The notes below the pieces were generated by a model, which was not told the origin of the DNA, did not search any database, and saw only the letters and a program-made list of their open reading frames with translations. Of a stretch of 64,000 nt of DNA, positions 58,601-64,000 are shown piece by piece. The stretch comes from JANNPJ01 sp965200525 (GTDB taxonomy: Bacteria > Actinomycetota > Actinomycetes > Actinomycetales > Kineosporiaceae), in NCBI GenBank assembly GCA_965200525.1, contig OZ241368.1, positions 3,720,001 to 3,784,000 on the forward strand, given 5' to 3'. Numbering within the stretch: position 1 is the first letter of the stretch; every line of letters starts with the position of its first letter. The translations under genes and the position numbers were made by a program.

Positions 58601-61167
58601 CCGAGCACACCGGCGCTCGCGGTCTGACCCGGGTCGTCACCACGGCGCTGGACATCTCGGCCCTGCCCGACGCCATCGGGGCGGTCGGAACCCTGGCCGC
58701 CGACGTCCCCGAACGGGGTCTGGTCGCCGATCTGTACGTGACCTGGGAGGACCAGCCCGACGCGGACGGGATGGCGGTGCGGCTGGGGCAGTTGCTGGTC
58801 GAGAACCCGCCGCCGGTGGGCGTTCGCCGGATCACCACCACGGTGGCCGGCACCAGCGGGGCGCTGATGCACCACCACTTCACCTTCCGGCCCGACGCCA
58901 CCGGTACCGGATTCGTCGAGGACCGGCTGATCCGGGGGCTGCACCCGCAGATCGCCCAGCGCCTGCAGCTGCAGCGGCTGCGCGAGTTCGACCTGACCCG
59001 GCTGCCGTCGGCCGACGAGGAGATCTACCTCTTCCGGGCGGTCGCCAAGAGCAATCCGGCCGACGAGCGGCTGTTCGTGATGGGCCAGGTCCGCGACCTG
59101 ACGCCGCTGCGCGAGCCCGACGGCCGGCTGATCTCGCTGCCCGCTGTCGAGGATGCGATCACCGCCGGGCTGGACGCGATCCGGGCCATCCAGGCGCAGC
59201 GCCCGCAGAACCAGCGCTTCGACACCAACCGGATCATGATGTACGTCTGGCCCTCGACCGAGCTGACCGCCGAGGAGCTCCAGGCCCTGGTCCACCGGGT
59301 GCTGCCGGCCACCGCCGGCGCCGGCCTGGAGGAGGTCCAGTTCCTGGTTCGCCAGCCCAACGCCGAGGGCGAGCTGGTCGAGGTCGCGGTGCGGATCATC
59401 CCCGACGCCAGTGTCGGAGCCCGGCTCGAGGTGGGTGAGCCGTCGACCGAGCCGGTTCAGCCGCTCGACGACTACCGGCAGAAGGTGCTGCGCGCGGCCC
59501 GGCGCGGCAACGTCTACCCCTACGAGTTGGCCGACCTGCTCACCGGCGCCGCGGGTACCTTCGTCGAGCACGACCTCGACGAGCACGGCGCGCTGGTGCC
59601 GGTCGAGCGGGCGCGGGGCCGCAACAGCGCCGCGATCGTGACCGGGGTGGTCAGCACGCCGACCGAACGCCACCCCGAAGGTGTCACCCGGGTGGTCCTT
59701 TTCGGCGATCCGGTGAAGGCGCTGGGCGCGCTGTCGGAGCCGGAGTGCCGGCGGGTGATCGCCGCTCTGGACCTGGCCGAGCAGTTGAAGGTTCCGCTGG
59801 AATGGTTCGCCCTGTCGGCCGGCGCCCGGATCTCCATGTCGTCGGGGACCGAGAACATGGACTGGGTCGCCGCCGCGCTGCGCCGGATCGTGCTGTTCAC
59901 CCAGGACGGCGGTGAGATCAACATCGTGGTGGCCGGGATCGCCGTCGGGGCCCAGCCCTACTGGAACGCCGAGGCGACCATGCTGATGCACACCAAGGGC
60001 ATCCTGGTGATGACGCCGGACTCGGCGATGGTGCTGACCGGCAAGCAGTCGCTGGACTTCTCCGGCGGGGTGTCGGCCGAGGACAACTTCGGCATCGGGG
60101 GCTACGACCGGGTGATGGGCCCGAACGGCCAGGCCCAGTACTGGGCCCAGGATCTGAGTGCGGCCCGCGACCTGCTGATGGCCCACTACGACCACACGTA
60201 CGTCGGGGCCGGGGAGTCGACACCGCGAAAGGCGAGCACCACCGACCCGCTCGACCGCGACGTCTCCGCCTTCCCGCACCTGAGCGCCGGCAGCGACTTC
60301 ACCACCGTCGGGCAGATCTTCTCCGCCGAGCACAACCCGGACCGGAAGAAGCCGTTCGACATCCGCACGGTGATGCGGGCCCTGGCCGACCAGGACCACC
60401 TGGTGCTGGAGCGCTGGGCCGGGATGGCCGACGCCGACACCTCGGTGGTGCAGGACGTGCACATCGGCGGCCGGCCGGTCTGCCTGATCGGGATCGAGTC
60501 CCGGACCGTGGCCCGGCGCGGCTTCCCGCCCACCGACGGGCCCGACACCTACACCGCCGGCACGCTGTTCCCGCAGTCGTCCAAGAAGACGGCCCGGGCG
60601 ATCAATGCGGCCTCGGGCAACCGGCCGCTGGTGGTGCTGGCCAACCTCTCCGGGTTCGACGGTTCACCGGAGTCGATGCGCAAGCTCCAGCTGGAGTACG
60701 GCGCCGAGATCGGCCGGGCCGTGGTCAACTTCGACGGCCCGATCGTGTTCTGCGTGATCTCCCGCTACCACGGCGGCGCGTTCGTGGTCTTCTCCAAGGC
60801 GCTCAACCCGAACCTGACCGTGCTGGCCCTGGAGGGCTCGTTCGCCTCGGTGCTCGGCGGTGCCCCGGCCGCGGCCGTGGTGTTCTCCGGCGAGGTGAAC
60901 CACCGCACCGCCACCGACCCGCGCGTCACCCAGGTGCAGGCGCAGGTGCTCAGCGCCGAGGGCGCGGAGCGGGCGGCACTGAACACCCGGCTGGCCGAGG
61001 TGCAGTCGGCCGTCCGGGCTGAGCGGCTGGCCGAGGTGGCGGCCGAGTTCGACCGGGTGCACAGCATCCAGCGCGCGGTCGAGGTCGGCTCGGTGGACTC
61101 GATCATCAAGGCCGCCGAGCTGCGGCCGCGGATCATCGACGCCATCGAGGCGGGGATCAAGAGCTGA
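55678..61167 (+). CDS. Single-chain biotin-dependent acyl-CoA carboxylase (BC-BCCP-CT fusion)
   Basis: 1829 residues. Order: biotin carboxylase with ATP-grasp fold (about 1-450, with VNRGEAAMRLIHAARD, TAGGGGRGIRMV and FLEVNTRLQVEHPITEVTTG), biotin carrier domain with biotinyl Lys621 in LESMKMET, a large central region (about 660-1250), and a fused carboxyltransferase (about 1260-1829, with SAGARISMSSGTENMDW, DNFGIGGYDRVMGPNGQ, SGFDGSPESM and SFASVLGGAPAAAVVF). It carboxylates an acyl-CoA using ATP and bicarbonate. Most actinobacterial carboxylases are split AccA/AccB/AccD; single-chain forms like this and eukaryotic ACC are less common. GTG 55678 has GGAGG eight bases upstream and is preferred to TTG 55663. 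Substrate not determined: acetyl-, propionyl- or longer acyl-CoA. Confidence 0.93.
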   Translation: MFSRVAIVNRGEAAMRLIHAARDISAETGTKVETVALYTDADRTSTFVREADIAYPLGPASARPYLDLAVLERALVETGADAAWVGWGFVAEDPAFAELCEKIGVTFVGPSPEAMRRLGDKIGAKLLAEEVGVPVAPWSRGEVATLEDALRAGDEIGYPLMLKATAGGGGRGIRMVASGADLAEAYERTSQEALRAFGSGVVFLERLVTGARHVEVQVVADSHGTAWALGVRDCSVQRRNQKIIEESASPILNPEQTAQLKASAERLAVAVGYCGAATVEFLYHPGDKLFAFLEVNTRLQVEHPITEVTTGTDLVRLQLHVAGGGALEGEQPGELGHAVEARLNAEDPDRDFAPSPGRIARLELPAGPGVRVDSGVSEGDTIPGDFDSMIAKIIAYGRDREQALARLRRAMTETTVIIEGGATNKSFVLDLLAQPEVLDGSADTGWIDRVRAEGRLVSHRHSAIALAVAAIEAYQDEEEISQQRLIATAHGGRPQARHESGRPLDLKLRGAGYRVSVARIGLDRYRVGISSGGAEHSVDVRIERFDEHTGRILANGQRFRFVSATHGPIHVIEVDDVTHRISLDEGGVVRAPAPAVVVATPLAVGDEVAAGAPILVLESMKMETVLRAPFRARVRESAVSVGSQVETGSPLMRLEPLESGAEETAAPAEKSVEIDLPAEPVDLPAADRVERGLEDLRSLLLGFDVDPQDSSRVLSGYLKARAELGGRPLSGEIDLLTVFADLSELSRNKPRGELEVQPGSPVHSPREYFYSYLQSLDVERSGVSKGFESRLKQVLGHYGVTDLERTPQLEAAVFRIFLAQQRMSSDVAIVSELLRQWLAGSPPLESLSERVGLALGHLVEATRVRFPAVSDLARGAMFRWFTQPLLRRNRATVYAAVSDDLRYLDAEPDAPDRAERIQTMVATAEPLVRLISRRIGRPGSDHTPLLEVLTRRYYGNRGLSGVSTREVGGCRFVVAEHTGARGLTRVVTTALDISALPDAIGAVGTLAADVPERGLVADLYVTWEDQPDADGMAVRLGQLLVENPPPVGVRRITTTVAGTSGALMHHHFTFRPDATGTGFVEDRLIRGLHPQIAQRLQLQRLREFDLTRLPSADEEIYLFRAVAKSNPADERLFVMGQVRDLTPLREPDGRLISLPAVEDAITAGLDAIRAIQAQRPQNQRFDTNRIMMYVWPSTELTAEELQALVHRVLPATAGAGLEEVQFLVRQPNAEGELVEVAVRIIPDASVGARLEVGEPSTEPVQPLDDYRQKVLRAARRGNVYPYELADLLTGAAGTFVEHDLDEHGALVPVERARGRNSAAIVTGVVSTPTERHPEGVTRVVLFGDPVKALGALSEPECRRVIAALDLAEQLKVPLEWFALSAGARISMSSGTENMDWVAAALRRIVLFTQDGGEINIVVAGIAVGAQPYWNAEATMLMHTKGILVMTPDSAMVLTGKQSLDFSGGVSAEDNFGIGGYDRVMGPNGQAQYWAQDLSAARDLLMAHYDHTYVGAGESTPRKASTTDPLDRDVSAFPHLSAGSDFTTVGQIFSAEHNPDRKKPFDIRTVMRALADQDHLVLERWAGMADADTSVVQDVHIGGRPVCLIGIESRTVARRGFPPTDGPDTYTAGTLFPQSSKKTARAINAASGNRPLVVLANLSGFDGSPESMRKLQLEYGAEIGRAVVNFDGPIVFCVISRYHGGAFVVFSKALNPNLTVLALEGSFASVLGGAPAAAVVFSGEVNHRTATDPRVTQVQAQVLSAEGAERAALNTRLAEVQSAVRAERLAEVAAEFDRVHSIQRAVEVGSVDSIIKAAELRPRIIDAIEAGIKS

Positions 61168-61175
61168 CCTTGCTC

Positions 61176-61212
61176 GCCGGCCGATTCCCGCAGTACCCGT
61201 GGATCGGCCGGC
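61176..61212. terminator. Bidirectional terminator after the carboxylase
   Basis: GCCGGCCGAT (61176-61185) pairs perfectly with ATCGGCCGGC (61203-61212) around a 17-base loop, filling the 48-base space between the convergent carboxylase and DUF1905 genes. Confidence 0.7.
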
Positions 61213-61215
61213 CGG

Positions 61216-61518
61216 TCATCCCGAGACGAGTTCGACGGTCACGCTGACCTCGTCGCCGACCTCGAGATGTTCGGCGGTGCGGATCGCCCGCTTCACCGGC
61301 AGCACGTAGGCGTTGCGGCCGCCGTCCGGGAAGATCGACGTCTTCCAGGTGCTGGCGCCGATGGTGGCCCGCACCCGGACCGCGCCGAAGCCGCGCCGCT
61401 CCCCGCCGATGCGGTGCCGGATCTCCTCGGAAGGGTCCACCGGCAGGGTCACGAAGGTCCAGTTCTCACCCGGACGGGCGTCCCAGACCCACAGCGCAGC
61501 ATCGAAGTCGATGACCAT
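61216..61518 (-). CDS. DUF1905 domain protein
   Basis: 100 residues, a single DUF1905 beta-barrel: DFDAALWVWDARPGENWTFVTLPVDPSEEIRHRIGGERRGFGAVRVRATIGASTWKTSIFPD and YVLPVKRAIRTAEHLEVGDEVSVTVEL. The domain often occurs with YdeI-type proteins; function unknown. ATG 61518 gives the usual N-terminus. Convergent with the carboxylase and divergent from a methyltransferase. Confidence 0.85.
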   Translation of the reverse strand: MVIDFDAALWVWDARPGENWTFVTLPVDPSEEIRHRIGGERRGFGAVRVRATIGASTWKTSIFPDGGRNAYVLPVKRAIRTAEHLEVGDEVSVTVELVSG

Positions 61519-61610
61519 GCGAGCCACCCTAGTGAGACAGTCGCACCGATCCGAACCGAGGCCCACGAAAAGCAGGTGCCCGTCGGGCCTGCGGCTGAAA
61601 GAGTCCGGTC

Positions 61611-62348
61611 ATGGAGCGTGACCGCATCTCCCGCCTGGCCCACGCGGATCATCCGCTGGCCTCTCCGCTGGCCGACGATTCCGTGCGCCGGCTGCTCACC
61701 GCTGCCGTTCCCCGCGGCGACGAGCGGCTTCTCGACCTCGGCTGCGGTGGTGCCGAGTGGCTGCTGCGGGCGTTGATCACCTATCCGCAGGTGCGGGCCG
61801 AAGGCGTCGACACCTCGCGTGCCGCTCTGGATCGAGCCTGGAGTGAGGCCGGACGGCTCGGGGTCCAGGATCGCCTGGTGCTGCACCAGCAGGATGCGAC
61901 CTCGTTCACCTCACCGCACCGGTTCGACCTGGTTCTCGGCTGCGGCGTCTCGCATCTCTTCGGCGGGCTCCTGGGCACGATCGCGGCCGCGGACACGTAC
62001 CTGTCCCCATCGGGCCGGATCCTGGTCGGGGACGGATTCTGGGCCGGTCCCCCCTCGCCCGAAGCGGTCGCGATGCTGGGCCAGGCGACCGATCTGCCCA
62101 CCGCCGTGGAGCTCGTGGTCGCCGACGGCTGGACGCCGGTGTCCGGCCACGTGAGCACACGACGGGAGCTGGACGACTACGAATGGGCCTGGACCGGTTC
62201 GCTGGCGTCCTGGGCCCTGGATCATCGCGACGATCCGGACCATCAGGCCGCGCTCGAGGCGGCCACCATCCACCGCACCGAATGGCTGCGCGACTACCGC
62301 GACACGTGGGGGTTCGTCTGCCTGGTGCTGCGCCGCACTGAACCGTGA
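61611..62348 (+). CDS. Class I SAM-dependent methyltransferase
   Basis: 245 residues. Motif I is RLLDLGCGGAEWLLRALITYP, followed by AEGVDTSRAALDRA, QDATSFTSPHRFDLVLGCGVSHLFGG and SPSGRILVGDGFWAGPP. The C-terminal half has EWAWTGSLASWALDHRDD, common in actinobacterial class I methyltransferases annotated near ubiquinone/menaquinone-type enzymes. Ends 7 bases from the convergent WYL gene. Substrate unknown. Confidence 0.87.
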   Translation: MERDRISRLAHADHPLASPLADDSVRRLLTAAVPRGDERLLDLGCGGAEWLLRALITYPQVRAEGVDTSRAALDRAWSEAGRLGVQDRLVLHQQDATSFTSPHRFDLVLGCGVSHLFGGLLGTIAAADTYLSPSGRILVGDGFWAGPPSPEAVAMLGQATDLPTAVELVVADGWTPVSGHVSTRRELDDYEWAWTGSLASWALDHRDDPDHQAALEAATIHRTEWLRDYRDTWGFVCLVLRRTEP

Positions 62349-62355
62349 ATCCTTC

Positions 62356-63357
62356 TCACTCCGGGGTGGACGGCGTTCGGACGGCCCGGGCGCAGCGCTC
62401 GGCCAGAGCCGCGCACGCCTCTTGCAACGGCTTCGGGCCCAGGACGTCGAAATCGACGTCGTAGCGCGCGATCGCGGCGGCCAGCCCGGTCCACGACCAT
62501 GATCCGGCGGTCAGTCGGCAGCGGTCGGGCCCGAGGGACTCCAGCACCCCGTCGCCGATGAACGGAGCGACGTCGGCCGCGGCTGTGTGCAGGACGACCT
62601 GGCCCCGGCAGGGCCAGGTGTCGCCGCTCGGTGATCCCTTGAACCGGCCCGCCACGAAGGCCGCGACGTCTCCGCCCGGCAACGGGCGCGGAGTGAAGCG
62701 GGGGCCGGTCGGGGTGCGCGGCGTCATCCGGTCGATGCGATAGGTGCGCCAGGCGTCACGGTCCAGGTCCCAGCCGACCAGGTACCAGCGCCCGTGCCGG
62801 CTGACGATGTGGTGGGGCTCGACCCGGCGCGGCGGGGGGTCGACGGCCGGGGCGGCGTCGTCCTGGTGATCAGCCGGCCGGTAGTCGAAACGCAGCACTT
62901 CGCGGGCCCGGACGGCATCGGCCAGCGTGATCAGGACGGCCGGGTCGGCCTGCGGAACCGGGCCGGCGCCGGAGCGCACCGCCGTGACCTGCAGGGTGTC
63001 GATGCGGTGACGCAGTCGCGCGGGCATGACCTGCCGCACCGTGGCCAGGGCTCGGCCGGCCGCCTCGCCCACTCCGGCCCCGCCGGTACTCACCAGTTGC
63101 AGGGCCAGGGCCAGGGCGACGGCCTGCTCGTCGTCGAACAACAACGGTGGCAGGTGGGCCCCGGCGTCCATCCGGTACCCGCCGTCCGGGCCCTTGGTCG
63201 CGGCGATCGGGTAGCCGAGCTCGCGCAGGCGGTCGACGTCCCGGCGCACCGTGCGGGGGCTGACGTCGAGGCGGTCGGCCAGAACCTGACCGGGCCAGTC
63301 CCGGCGGGCCTGCAGCAGCGACAGCAGTGACAGCAGCCTCTCCGACGTTCCGCTCAT
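62356..63357 (-). CDS. WYL-domain (YafY-type) transcriptional regulator
   Basis: 333 residues. Winged helix (about 1-60: TSERLLSLLSLLQARRDWPGQVLADRLDVSPRTVRRDVDRLRELG), WYL domain (about 150-230: HHIVSRHGRWYLVGWDLDRDAWRTYRIDRM) and a C-terminal WCX-like domain. ATG 63357; an ATG at 63366 is possible. Divergent from a VOC gene with 112 bases between starts, the same arrangement as 10387-11379/11492-11902. Confidence 0.9.
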   Translation of the reverse strand: MSGTSERLLSLLSLLQARRDWPGQVLADRLDVSPRTVRRDVDRLRELGYPIAATKGPDGGYRMDAGAHLPPLLFDDEQAVALALALQLVSTGGAGVGEAAGRALATVRQVMPARLRHRIDTLQVTAVRSGAGPVPQADPAVLITLADAVRAREVLRFDYRPADHQDDAAPAVDPPPRRVEPHHIVSRHGRWYLVGWDLDRDAWRTYRIDRMTPRTPTGPRFTPRPLPGGDVAAFVAGRFKGSPSGDTWPCRGQVVLHTAAADVAPFIGDGVLESLGPDRCRLTAGSWSWTGLAAAIARYDVDFDVLGPKPLQEACAALAERCARAVRTPSTPE

Positions 63358-63385
63358 GCATTCCATGATTGCTCGAGAAGAGGCC

Positions 63386-63416
63386 AGAACCTGACCGCTA
63401 CCACTGCGAGGGTTCT
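63386..63416. promoter_or_regulatory. Candidate operator in the second WYL/VOC divergent region
   Basis: Inverted repeat AGAACC (63386-63391) and GGTTCT (63411-63416) with a 19-base spacer, midway between the two start codons. Inferred from position. Confidence 0.4.
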
Positions 63417-63469
63417 TCCAGGCCCAGGGCGCCAGCCACCGGGACGGACCAGCACAAAGGGAGTCGATC

Positions 63470-63892
63470 ATGAGTGTCACCACGGCCACGCACCTGAACT
63501 TCAGAGGCCAGGCCCGCGAGGCGCTGGAGTTCTACCAGTCGGTGTTCGGGGGTGAGCTGATCGCGGTCAGCTACGCCGACGCCCACATTCCCGCGCCCGC
63601 CCAGGAGAGCGACCAGCTCACCTGGGGTCAGGTCCGCTCCGACGAGGGCTTCCACGTGATGGCCTACGACGTGCCGGCCGCACGGGCCTACGAGCCCGGT
63701 ACCGACCCGGTCTTCGTCTCGGTCCGCGGCCAGGACGAGGACGAGATCCGCCGCTACTGGGACGGCCTGGTGAAGGACGCCACGATCAAGGCGCCGCTGG
63801 AGCCGTCCGGGTGGGCCCCGCTGTACGGGATGCTCACCGACCGCTTCGGCGTCACCTGGGTGCTGGACGTCGCCGTCCCGTACGCCGGCTGA
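63470..63892 (+). CDS. VOC-family protein (PhnB/3-demethylubiquinone-methyltransferase-like)
   Basis: 140 residues, PhnB-type VOC domain: THLNFRGQAREALEFYQSVFGGELIAVSYADAH at the N-terminus and DRFGVTWVLDVAVP at the C-terminus, with the internal region QESDQLTWGQVRSDEGFHVMAYDV. These proteins are structurally glyoxalase-like and of unknown reaction. ATG 63470. Divergent from the WYL regulator, its probable controller. Confidence 0.9.
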   Translation: MSVTTATHLNFRGQAREALEFYQSVFGGELIAVSYADAHIPAPAQESDQLTWGQVRSDEGFHVMAYDVPAARAYEPGTDPVFVSVRGQDEDEIRRYWDGLVKDATIKAPLEPSGWAPLYGMLTDRFGVTWVLDVAVPYAG

Positions 63893-63898
63893 AGCCCG

Positions 63899-63932
63899 GG
63901 GCGGGCAGGAGACGCGGGTCGACTGCCCGCCC
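63899..63932. terminator. Hairpin after the second VOC gene
   Basis: GGGCGGGCAG (63899-63908) pairs perfectly with CTGCCCGCCC (63923-63932) around a 14-base loop, between the VOC stop and the convergent gene end at 63950. Confidence 0.65.
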
Positions 63933-63949
63933 GACCGGGTCGCACGGGC

Positions 63950-64000
63950 TCAGAGCCGGTAGGTGGTGCTGCGGCAGTAGGGGCAGTTCAGTTGGCTGAC
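63950..64000 (-). CDS. C-terminal end of a zinc-ribbon-like protein, partial
   Basis: The last 16 codons are visible on the minus strand before TGA at 63952-63950, ending QLNCPYCRSTTYRL. A CxxC knuckle at the C-terminus suggests a zinc ribbon. The rest lies past the right edge, so the product cannot be named and the frame could be chance. Confidence 0.4.
   Translation of the reverse strand, partial: VSQLNCPYCRSTTYRL

Noticed and set aside
55606..60462. A 1618-residue open frame antisense to the carboxylase
   Set aside because: Composition is a shadow of the GC-rich codon bias of the sense gene (Arg/Gly/Pro/Asp-rich, no domain); the sense frame has complete catalytic motifs.

Overview
The window is chromosomal DNA of a high-GC Gram-positive bacterium (Actinomycetota). 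GC content is very high throughout, GTG starts are common, and many genes abut or overlap by 4 bases. The gene content fits: F420-type oxidoreductases, NarL-type two-component pairs, WYL regulators, secreted polysaccharide hydrolases and a single-chain acyl-CoA carboxylase. I cannot name the genus. I saw no rRNA, tRNA, CRISPR array, integrase, transposase or prophage gene.

Layout. 1-6 kb: a partial GH2 beta-galactosidase, an orphan PAS histidine kinase and a membrane histidine kinase/NarL regulator pair, all on the minus strand. 6-13.4 kb: small enzyme and regulator units (tautomerase/XRE regulator, CAX-type cation antiporter, Uma2 nuclease-fold protein, methyltransferase, WYL regulator/VOC protein, LtrA). 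13.4-17.6 kb: a P-loop kinase fused to an F420-type LLM oxidoreductase, a stack of hairpins, and a secreted GH16 glucanase with three discoidin/CBM32 modules and a LacI-type operator. 17.6-22.6 kb: RibD/DHFR-like and PPOX enzymes, a decayed aminoglycoside-phosphotransferase pseudogene, an aldo/keto reductase/TetR divergon with a clear operator, and a methyltransferase-reductase operon. 22.7-28.6 kb: PAP2 membrane protein, SDR plus CPBP protease, a membrane-anchored ricin-B lectin, an M50 protease and a ComB-like protein. 28.7-37.3 kb: an Asp/Gly-rich IniB-like protein with a polytopic partner, a secreted GH26 enzyme, a thioredoxin-reductase-like protein, a CHRD protein and a large membrane protein.

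37.2-41.6 kb is a five-gene operon: SPFH/GYF protein, a double zinc-ribbon membrane protein, and three single-pass proteins with predicted beta-rich ectodomains. It recalls part of the Bacillus subtilis ydjFGHI (PspA-partner) operon with extra components and is the best candidate for an incompletely described envelope system. 41.8-49 kb holds three alpha/beta hydrolases, an AraC regulator, a beta-carbonic anhydrase and a divergently transcribed NarL regulator/GAF-PAS kinase pair. 49-53.5 kb is a small sugar-metabolism locus (DeoR regulator; Gfo/Idh/MocA oxidoreductase plus xylose-isomerase-like TIM barrel, divergent from a LacI regulator across two near-identical operators). 53.5-55.3 kb encodes surface proteins, including an OmpA-like/lipoprotein pair. 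55.7-61.2 kb is a 1829-residue single-chain biotin-dependent carboxylase. The right end has a DUF1905 protein, a methyltransferase and a second WYL/VOC divergon.

The window combines polysaccharide use (GH2, GH16, GH26, lectin, sugar oxidoreductase) under LacI/DeoR-type control with envelope and stress functions. Functions are read from protein motifs by eye; no database search was run.
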